In this document: in pieces, positions 1-5,212 of the stretch
Numbering within the stretch: the stretch's first letter is position 1
Layout of the letters: each line of letters starts with the position of its first letter
Origin: Nitrospira sp.
GTDB lineage: Bacteria; Nitrospirota; Nitrospiria; Nitrospirales; Nitrospiraceae
Assembly (NCBI GenBank): GCA_015904045.1
Contig: JABMDG010000088.1
Coordinates: 5,335 to 11,670, forward strand
Direction: 5' to 3'
Length of the DNA stretch: 6,336 nucleotides
Position numbers and translations under genes: made by a program
Notes under the pieces: generated by a model
What the model saw: only the letters and a program-made list of their open reading frames with translations
Told to the model about the DNA's origin: nothing
Database searches by the model: none

Positions 1-11
1 GCAATCTTCAT
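1..11 (-). CDS. Possible start of a further downstream gene (fragment)
   Basis: The minus strand has an ATG at 11-9 followed by AAG ATT and the window end (Met-Lys-Ile). The preceding stretch AAGGCAGGAAAT offers a plausible ribosome site: AAGG 8 nt or AGGA 3 nt upstream. It would be the next gene of the unit, 48 bp after the DsbA-like stop. Only three codons are visible, so no product can be named. Confidence 0.3.
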
Positions 12-59
12 ATTTCCTGCCTTAGAACTACTATCATGATGGACCGGGACAAGCGGGCC

Positions 60-812
60 TTACCTTCCATGCCCCGCCCGCGCAATGAGTTCTTTTAGCC
101 CGTTCAAATCCAGCATCCCGGGCACGAGTTCGTTGCCCACGATGAAGCCGGGTGTTCCTGAGATACCGAGCTCAACAGCAAGGGCCCGATTCTTCTCAAT
201 GACGGCCTGCCATTGAGGATTGGCCATATCAGCTTCCAGGCGTTTCACGTTGAGACCAACACCGGTCGCAATCTTCAAGATTTCTTCCTTGGTCATGTCG
301 GCGTGGGATGCAAGCAACGCCTCGTGGAAGATTTGGTGCTTGCCTTGCGCCTGAGACGCAAGCGCGGCCTTGGCCGCGAGCTCCGATGGTTCGCCTAGAA
401 TGGGAAAGTCCTTGTAGACCACCCGCACCCTGGGATCGACCTTTTGGAGTTCCGTGACTGCCGACGCCGCCTTCTTGCAGTAGCCGCAACGGTAGTCATA
501 GAACTCGACCAACGCGATCCCGCCCTTCGGATTGCCGCTGACCGGAGAGGTCGGATCGTGAAGCAGTTCGTTCTGCTTCGTTGCAAGCGCTACTTTTTGA
601 CGTTCCCGCTGTTCCGCTTCACGCTTCGCTTCCATCGCCTGGAGCGATTGGACAATGACTTCCGGGTGGGTGCGAATATAGCGTTCAATCGCCGCATCAG
701 TGAGGTCATTCGAGGAGGCCGACGCAGGCTTGGCCTCGTTGGCCGTGACGGCACACCCGGCTACAAACAGGGCAAGGATCGCGAAGCCCATCAGAGTCAG
801 TGTATGTCTCAT
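60..812 (-). CDS. DsbA/ScsC-like thiol-disulfide oxidoreductase lipoprotein
   Basis: A 250-residue lipoprotein of the thioredoxin-fold DsbA family that should oxidise, reduce or isomerise disulfides in periplasmic proteins. Residues 1-20 form a lipoprotein signal ending in the lipobox VAGC (Cys20); the next residue is Ala rather than Asp, which favours outer-membrane sorting if E. coli rules apply. Residues ~36-95 resemble the ScsC/Com1-type N-terminal helical region (AIERYIRTHPEVIVQSLQAM, then NELLHDPTSPVSGNPKG), which mediates oligomerisation in ScsC. The active site is Cys109-Gly-Tyr-Cys112 in FYDYRCGYC, and the cis-proline motif is Thr220-Pro221 in GISGTPGF. The frame stays open upstream to 1142, but the ATG at 812 is chosen because it begins the signal sequence, follows the TPM stop by 1 bp and has a strong GGGGAGGGG ribosome site. 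It is single copy here, outside the duplicated module. Whether it serves the TPM proteins or sits here by chance is unknown. Confidence 0.93.
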   Translation of the reverse strand: MRHTLTLMGFAILALFVAGCAVTANEAKPASASSNDLTDAAIERYIRTHPEVIVQSLQAMEAKREAEQRERQKVALATKQNELLHDPTSPVSGNPKGGIALVEFYDYRCGYCKKAASAVTELQKVDPRVRVVYKDFPILGEPSELAAKAALASQAQGKHQIFHEALLASHADMTKEEILKIATGVGLNVKRLEADMANPQWQAVIEKNRALAVELGISGTPGFIVGNELVPGMLDLNGLKELIARAGHGR

Positions 813-813
813 G

Positions 814-1560
814 TTATCGATACCCCTCCCCGCTTGTGCCGCCACCAAATCCCCCCCAGTTGCCGCCGAATCCACCTTGGCCGGTCCCCCAATATTCTCC
901 CTTCTGAATCCGCCGATAGGGATGGCGCAGATCAGGCCGGCTGATCCACCAGAAGAACGAGACCACCGCAATGGTGGTCCCGAGCGTAATCCACAGGCCG
1001 AGCCCCTTAATCCGGGTCCGTGTCGGGGGCGTAAGGCGCGCCTCTTGGGCCGGTGTCGCCAGCGCGACCGCCGTCCGATATAACCCTTCGCCGAATTGCC
1101 TGCGTTCAATCGCAGGCTGAAGATACAGACGGCTGACCTCACTTCTGATCGCCGGCGTGATGACTGGAAACATTTGTCGCCCCAAGGCCATCGCCGCCTG
1201 CCGCTCCTCCACCGCCACCAACACCATCAGCCCATGGTCTTGCTGCGTCGAGCCGATTTGCCATTTTTCATACAAGGCGTCGGCATAGGCCGTCGCCGAG
1301 GGATACGGCTTGATGCTGGGCACCGTCACGATCACCATCTCAACACCGCTTTTCTTTTCCAGATCGATGCAGACGGACCGGATGCGCTCCCTCCACTCCC
1401 GCTCCACGACTTGCGCATGGTCGCTGACATAGCCGACGGGACTGGGAAGCGGCACACGTTCCTTCGGACGATCGTAGAATGAGGCCTGCGCATCAACGGG
1501 CCAAAGCACGAGGCTCAGGACAGCGAGACCGGTTGCCTGTCTCTCCATACACACCCTCAT
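814..1560 (-). CDS. TPM-domain membrane protein, copy B with glycine-rich tail
   Basis: A 248-residue paralogue of the TPM protein at 4456-3614. It has a signal peptide (LAVLSLVLW, likely cleaved after DAQA near residue 26), a periplasmic TPM domain at ~41-170 (GYVSDHAQVV, VEMVIVTVPSI, IGSTQQDHGLMVLVA), one transmembrane helix at ~187-206 ending FFWWIS, and the basic juxtamembrane stretch RPDLRHPYRRIQKGEYWGT. The tail after that is short and Gly-rich (GGFGGNWGGFGGG), as in many bacterial TPM proteins, and unlike the charged tail of copy A. One Cys at 64 in the periplasmic part is shared with copy A. The ATG at 1560 overlaps the previous TGA by 4 bp, as in copy A. An internal ATG at 1548 (Met5) has GAGGG 5 nt upstream and could be the true start, which would leave a slightly shorter signal peptide. 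The stop TAA is 1 bp before the DsbA-like gene. Confidence 0.87.
   Translation of the reverse strand: MRVCMERQATGLAVLSLVLWPVDAQASFYDRPKERVPLPSPVGYVSDHAQVVEREWRERIRSVCIDLEKKSGVEMVIVTVPSIKPYPSATAYADALYEKWQIGSTQQDHGLMVLVAVEERQAAMALGRQMFPVITPAIRSEVSRLYLQPAIERRQFGEGLYRTAVALATPAQEARLTPPTRTRIKGLGLWITLGTTIAVVSFFWWISRPDLRHPYRRIQKGEYWGTGQGGFGGNWGGFGGGTSGEGYR
823..831 (-). promoter_or_regulatory. Ribosome binding site of the DsbA-like gene
   Basis: The minus strand reads GGGGAGGGG, 10 nt upstream of the ATG at 812 and inside the last codons of the TPM copy B gene. It supports the 812 start over the longer open frame reaching back to 1142. Confidence 0.6.
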
Positions 1561-2312
1561 ATGGTGATCCGCGTTTCCGCAGCCGCGACAAGGCGCGTCA
1601 GGCTCTCGATGTATCGATCCATGAGCCGCGGAAGCTCTTTCTGGCCTGGAGAGATGTGCCCCCGTTTCAGAAGCAACGCATCGCGGAGTCCCGTCAAATC
1701 GAGGTCAAAATGAGATTCGAGGTCCTGTAACAACGCTTCTCCATGAGACAGTACAGGACGACTCAGCAAGCGCTGCAGCCCTCGAAGCACCGGCAGGAGT
1801 CCGGTAATCGAAAGCGACAAGAGAATGGTGATTGCTTCTTCGGTGCTTCGCCCTTCCACGAGCCGCTGGCGGAGGCGGAGTAGATTGCCCCGCAGGCCCT
1901 GCAACACCTCCATCGCGAGATGACGGGAATCAAGGTGAAGTCCTACGAAGGGATCCTGCCCCCACAGCAATCGATGGCAATCGTGAATGTCCTGATACTC
2001 CAGAGGGAATACGGACGCAGAAGACTGGACATCTGCGGCAGTAAGGAACAGCGGGACAACCACCTGTTCCTTGCCCCAGCGTTTGTGAATCCCGTTATAC
2101 TTTTTCAAGACCGTGAGATCATAGGATGACATCACCAGCAGCATGTTGAGATTAGACCGGCCTGGCATGAATTCTCCCCGGACCGCGCTCCCATACAGCA
2201 ACACGCCTTCTAGTTCATTTCCATATGTTTTCACCACATCATTCACGTATGACTTTAAGAGTTTACGCGTGCCCTCTGACAACCCCTCTATGGTCCAATC
2301 TCCCGCCACCAT
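1557..2312 (-). CDS. Nucleotidyltransferase-fold protein lacking the Asp-x-Asp motif, copy B
   Basis: A 251-residue soluble protein, about two thirds identical to copy A at 5211-4453 by hand alignment and nearly colinear with it. The N-terminal fold shows VLLYGSAVRGEF (Gly41-Ser42) followed by GRSNLNMLL, with Asn54 and Asn56 in place of the metal-binding Asp pair of the polymerase beta superfamily. VVVPLFLT and FPLEYQDI (102-109) are kept exactly, as are CHRLLWGQDPF and the helical C-terminal part with RPVLSHGE and KRGHISPG. Strong conservation of these stretches in both copies argues that the proteins are used, even though the standard catalytic residues are absent. The ATG at 2312 is the only sensible start and lies 4 bp after the monooxygenase stop. 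The likely ribosome site, AGGAGG at 2332-2327, is 14 nt away, which is long. The stop overlaps the TPM start as ATGA. A nucleotide-sensing or structural role is possible; the biochemical function is unknown. Confidence 0.85.
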   Translation of the reverse strand: MVAGDWTIEGLSEGTRKLLKSYVNDVVKTYGNELEGVLLYGSAVRGEFMPGRSNLNMLLVMSSYDLTVLKKYNGIHKRWGKEQVVVPLFLTAADVQSSASVFPLEYQDIHDCHRLLWGQDPFVGLHLDSRHLAMEVLQGLRGNLLRLRQRLVEGRSTEEAITILLSLSITGLLPVLRGLQRLLSRPVLSHGEALLQDLESHFDLDLTGLRDALLLKRGHISPGQKELPRLMDRYIESLTRLVAAAETRITI

Positions 2313-2316
2313 GATT

Positions 2317-3591
2317 CTACTGAGCGCCTCCTACCGCGACCCTGTCCGCTGAGGGATCAGGCAACAATCCCGCCGCCATCAGGCGGTCAAGCATGCCAAA
2401 TGGAGGGCTCTGTCGAAGACCTGCCGTGGTCGAGAGCACGCGATAGCGCAACCGGGCATTGCCATCCAGCGTGCGGAAGACACGGTCACGCAAACAAGCA
2501 ATGACCGGATTCGCGGTGTTCCAATACAACACTTGCTCGTCGGCCAGCTTCTGAAGCATCGTGACCTGAGGACGGCGCGAAAGTTCGAAGCGTTTCAGCC
2601 TTGCCGCCGAATAGTCGCTCACAGCAAGACAGTCGGGCAGGAGATCCGCGAGCGTCATGGCATCCACCATGGCCTGCATGCGGCCCTGTGACGCATGCGG
2701 ATTCATGGCGTGCGCCGCATCCCCGATCAACACCGCTCCATCGGCAACCCACGTCGGCGTACGGACACGGCCGGTCGGCATAAACGCGGTCTGCTTCCAA
2801 TCGGTCAATGCCCGAAACAGAGATTCACTGGAGGGGTCGATCGCGGTCCAGGCCTGCTGCAAGGCCGGCAGCCCTTGTGCTTTCACTCGATCATAAGACC
2901 CGGTATCGATCATGTAAAACACATAGACCTTGTTCCCGGCGGCAGGAAACATACCGAGGATGGCCCGCTTCCCGACAAAGTATTTCGACTCGGTGATCGG
3001 CACAGGCGCTTCGACGATCGCGATCAAATAGCCCTGTGGATACAGATGCAGGTCGGCAGGAATGTGCAGTGCTTCCCGGACTTTTGAAAAGGCCCCATCG
3101 GCGCCGACGACGACCTTGGCTTTCACCGTAATCTCGTCCGTCCCTTTCTTCGCCGTGAGACCCACAACCCGGCCGTGTTCTTCAAGCAGTCCGGTGAATG
3201 AGGTGCCGTACCAGAGCGCAACGGATGGTTCCCTTTGGATGGCATTGAGAATGGCATGGTGTGCCACGTTCGGCAACGTCACCACAGCCCGATTATATGG
3301 CGGCGGCAGCTCCCCATAGTCCACCGTGCAGAGCCGTTCACCGCCAACCCGGCAAAAGTGGAATTTACTGACGGTACGGGTGGCGTCCGCCGGCAGGGCA
3401 TGTAACAATCCAAGCTGATCGAGGACCCGCTGCCCGTTCGGCTGGAGGATTTCTCCCCGCAATCCGCTCGGCGGTCCCGGGGCCTGCTCCAGGACAATGG
3501 TCTTGATCCCCTTCTGAGCCAGTGCGAGCGCGAGCACGGCCCCGCCCCCACCGGCACCGACCACCACAATGTCGGTTTCTTCAATGCGCAC
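2317..3591 (-). CDS. FAD-dependent monooxygenase (PHBH/UbiH-type), copy B, complete
   Basis: A complete 424-residue flavin monooxygenase or oxidoreductase, typical in length for single-component class A enzymes (about 380-430). The N-terminal Rossmann strand carries VVVGAGGGG (GxGxxG at 12-17) and ends in IVLEQ, whose Glu should bind the FAD ribose. The DG motif is VVGADG (161-166). The second FAD motif is GDAAH (290-294) with Pro298. The following stretch is SQGRMQAM, where the family usually has G-Q-G-x-N, so the usual Asn is Met. Translation starts at GTG (3591-3589): a TGA lies immediately upstream in frame, so no earlier start exists, and GGAG at 3601-3598 is correctly placed. No signal peptide or clear membrane helix is seen, so it is cytoplasmic or peripheral. 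It follows the TPM copy A stop by 22 bp and precedes the nucleotidyltransferase-like gene by 4 bp. The substrate is unknown; quinone-ring or aromatic hydroxylation is the family default. Confidence 0.92.
   Translation of the reverse strand: MRIEETDIVVVGAGGGGAVLALALAQKGIKTIVLEQAPGPPSGLRGEILQPNGQRVLDQLGLLHALPADATRTVSKFHFCRVGGERLCTVDYGELPPPYNRAVVTLPNVAHHAILNAIQREPSVALWYGTSFTGLLEEHGRVVGLTAKKGTDEITVKAKVVVGADGAFSKVREALHIPADLHLYPQGYLIAIVEAPVPITESKYFVGKRAILGMFPAAGNKVYVFYMIDTGSYDRVKAQGLPALQQAWTAIDPSSESLFRALTDWKQTAFMPTGRVRTPTWVADGAVLIGDAAHAMNPHASQGRMQAMVDAMTLADLLPDCLAVSDYSAARLKRFELSRRPQVTMLQKLADEQVLYWNTANPVIACLRDRVFRTLDGNARLRYRVLSTTAGLRQSPPFGMLDRLMAAGLLPDPSADRVAVGGAQ
2327..2332 (-). promoter_or_regulatory. 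Ribosome binding site of nucleotidyltransferase-like copy B
   Basis: AGGAGG on the minus strand is a near-perfect anti-16S match, but it is 14 nt from the ATG at 2312, longer than usual. It overlaps the last codons of the monooxygenase gene. No in-frame start codon lies closer to it, so the start is kept. Confidence 0.45.
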
Positions 3592-3597
3592 TCAAGG

Positions 3598-3601
3598 CTC
3601 C
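3598..3601 (-). promoter_or_regulatory. Ribosome binding site of flavin monooxygenase copy B
   Basis: GGAG on the minus strand lies 6 nt before the GTG at 3591-3589, in the 22-bp gap after the TPM copy A stop. With the TGA directly upstream in frame, it fixes GTG as the start codon. Confidence 0.55.
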
Positions 3602-3613
3602 AACAGGCCCCGG

Positions 3614-4456
3614 CTATCTCCAATCCTGAAACCGTTCCTGATCTTTCCACATGGACAGAAACTTCTCACGGGCCTTGGCTGACACCACATGGTCGCGAAT
3701 TACATCCACCCGTTCGTCGTTGAAACGATTGCTGCTGGTCGTGTGATTCATCGAGCCGTTCGTATTGACTTCGTCGGTTCCCCAATACTCGCCCTTCTGA
3801 ATGCGGCGATAGGGATGGCGAAGATCCGGACGGCTGATCCACCAAAAGCACACAATGGCGACAAGAGTGGTACCGAGCGCGAGCCAGAACCCGATGCCAC
3901 GGAAATGCGTTTTCGACAGGGTGCCGACGCGGACTTCTTGAGACGGCGCAGACAAGACCACCGCTGTTCGATACAGCCCTTCGCCGAAATGGCCGAGTTC
4001 AATCGCCGGCTGGAGGTATTGGCTCCCCGCCTCGCGCCTGACCTCCGGTGTGATGATCGGCAGCATCTGGCGTCCCAAGGTAATCGCCGCTTGCCGTTCC
4101 TGCACTGCGACCAGCACCATCATGCCATGCTCCTGCTGCGTGGAGCCGATGTGCCATTGTTCATAGAGCGCCGTCGCATACTCATTCGCCGAAGAAAATG
4201 GCTTGATGCTGGGCACCGTCACCACGACCATCTCAACGCCGGTTTTCCGCTCAAGATCCTGGCAGACTGAACGAATCCGCTCTTTCCACTCGGCATCGAC
4301 CACCTGGGCATGGTCGCTCACATAGCCCATCGGGCCGGGCAGCTGCGGACGGTTTTTCGGCCGGTCGTAGAACGAAGACTGCCCCGCAGCCGGCCAGGGC
4401 AGCACGGCGCTCATCAACAACGCAGCAGCCATGTACGCAATCCACACCCGCGTCAT
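3614..4456 (-). CDS. TPM-domain membrane protein (TLP18.3/Psb32/MOLO-1 family), copy A with charged tail
   Basis: A 280-residue protein. Residues 1 to about 26 form a Sec signal peptide (hydrophobic AAALLMSAVL, cleavage near PAAGQS). Residues ~42-172 form a periplasmic TPM domain, recognised from GYVSDHAQVV, the VEMVVVTVPSI strand, YEQWHIGSTQQEHGMMVLVA and the helix ending GEGLYRTAV. A transmembrane helix spans about 189-206 and ends FWWIS, followed by basic RPDLRHPYRRIQKGEYWGT, so the tail is predicted cytoplasmic by the positive-inside rule. After GEYWGT the protein is unlike copy B: an Asn/Ser/Thr-rich linker (~229-245), then a charged, probably helical segment (~247-280) ending FQDWR. The ATG at 4456 overlaps the previous stop by 4 bp and is preceded by AGGG with 5 nt spacing. 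TPM proteins act in membrane-protein maintenance (TLP18.3 in photosystem II repair), but bacterial roles are mostly unknown. The family call is firm; the function is not. Confidence 0.87.
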   Translation of the reverse strand: MTRVWIAYMAAALLMSAVLPWPAAGQSSFYDRPKNRPQLPGPMGYVSDHAQVVDAEWKERIRSVCQDLERKTGVEMVVVTVPSIKPFSSANEYATALYEQWHIGSTQQEHGMMVLVAVQERQAAITLGRQMLPIITPEVRREAGSQYLQPAIELGHFGEGLYRTAVVLSAPSQEVRVGTLSKTHFRGIGFWLALGTTLVAIVCFWWISRPDLRHPYRRIQKGEYWGTDEVNTNGSMNHTTSSNRFNDERVDVIRDHVVSAKAREKFLSMWKDQERFQDWR

Positions 4457-5211
4457 CTCTGCCCTACGTGCCGTTCCACCGCATCGACCAATCGCCCGAG
4501 ACCGTCGAAGTAGCGATCCATTACTCGCGGTATTTCCTTATGTCCTGGAGAGATGTGTCCCCGCTTGATCGACAGCGCCTCAGACAGGCCTGTCAGATCA
4601 ATTGCAAAACAGTCTGCGAGATCTTGCACAAGAGGCTCGCCGTGGGACAGCACCGGCCTGCCCAACAGTCGTTGCACACCGCGCAGCACCGGCAATACCG
4701 CCGTAATCGAGAGGGGCAACAACAACATCATCGACTCTTCCGTGGTTTCCCCTTCCACCAACCGCTGCCGCATGCGGACAAGATTCCCCCGCAGCGATTG
4801 CAAGACCTCTCCGGCCAGATGACGTGGGTCGACCTTGAACCCGATAAAGGGGTCCTGTCCCCACAACAGCCGATGACAGTCCTGGATATCCTGATACTCC
4901 AATGGAAACACGAGGGCCGAAGCCTGGAGGTCGGCCTTCGTGAGAAACAACGGCACCACGACTTGATCGTTACTCCATTTTTTATGCACACCGGCATAGG
5001 CCTTCAAGAGCGCCACATCGTAGGACCGGAGGAACAGCAGAATATTCAGATTCGACCGGCCGGGCAGGAACTCTCCACGGACTGCGCTGCCGAAGAGCAG
5101 CACCGCGTCGAGCTGCTCGCCGTAGGCCTGAGCCACGTCCTTCACGTACGACCGCAGCAATCGCTGCGTCTCGTCCGGCACCCCATCAATCGTCCATCCC
5201 ACTGCCGCCAT
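4453..5211 (-). CDS. Nucleotidyltransferase-fold protein lacking the Asp-x-Asp motif, copy A
   Basis: A predicted soluble protein of 252 residues with an N-terminal DNA polymerase beta-type nucleotidyltransferase fold. The glycine motif appears as VLLFGSAVRGEF (Gly41-Ser42), followed by GRSNLNILL. Active members have Asp-x-Asp at the SNLN position, binding two catalytic metals; here it is Asn54-Leu55-Asn56. A later strand carries VVVPLFLT and then FPLEYQDI (102-109), whose Glu may be the only acidic residue left near the site. The C-terminal half is a helical bundle rich in Leu and Arg (LRGNLVRMRQRL). I chose the ATG at 5211 because MAAVGWTIDG aligns with the start of copy B (MVAGDWTIEG) and it lies 1 bp after the upstream stop. 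An in-frame ATG at 5250 would add 13 unaligned residues and overlap the monooxygenase. The stop TGA overlaps the next ATG in an ATGA junction. Catalysis is doubtful; a regulatory, scaffold or nucleotide-binding role is inference. Confidence 0.85.
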   Translation of the reverse strand: MAAVGWTIDGVPDETQRLLRSYVKDVAQAYGEQLDAVLLFGSAVRGEFLPGRSNLNILLFLRSYDVALLKAYAGVHKKWSNDQVVVPLFLTKADLQASALVFPLEYQDIQDCHRLLWGQDPFIGFKVDPRHLAGEVLQSLRGNLVRMRQRLVEGETTEESMMLLLPLSITAVLPVLRGVQRLLGRPVLSHGEPLVQDLADCFAIDLTGLSEALSIKRGHISPGHKEIPRVMDRYFDGLGRLVDAVERHVGQR

Positions 5212-5212
5212 C

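Larger units (their letters stand above)
814..3591 (-). repeat. Tandem gene-module duplication, unit B (complete, 2778 bp)
   Basis: The downstream, complete unit of the same three genes. It begins 22 bp after unit A and is followed after 1 bp by the DsbA-like gene. Similarity to unit A is highest in the monooxygenase, lower in the other two genes, and stops a few codons after the GEYWGT codons of the TPM gene, so the last part of each unit is not shared. Confidence 0.85.

Noticed and set aside
12..59. Possible terminator after the DsbA-like gene
   Set aside because: No stable GC-rich hairpin followed by a T run is visible in either direction; a candidate ribosome site and ATG at the end suggest that transcription continues.
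815..822. An 8-bp palindrome TATCGATA next to the DsbA-like start
   Set aside because: Too short to be more than chance, with no second copy at other junctions.
813..1142. N-terminal extension of the DsbA-like protein by 110 residues
   Set aside because: The extension is Arg/Gly-rich, lies inside the TPM gene in another frame and would bury the lipoprotein signal. The ATG at 812 has a strong ribosome site and a proper lipobox.
3279..3650. A minus-strand 123-codon open frame across the TPM A to monooxygenase B junction
   Set aside because: It is an alternative-frame reading of the monooxygenase N-terminus; the GTG-started frame carries the FAD motifs and is conserved in copy A.
3689..4270. 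A plus-strand open frame opposite TPM copy A, with a similar one (1096-1482) opposite copy B
   Set aside because: The resemblance is fully explained as the antisense reading of the conserved TPM domain. Composition is Arg/His-rich and there is no good start context.
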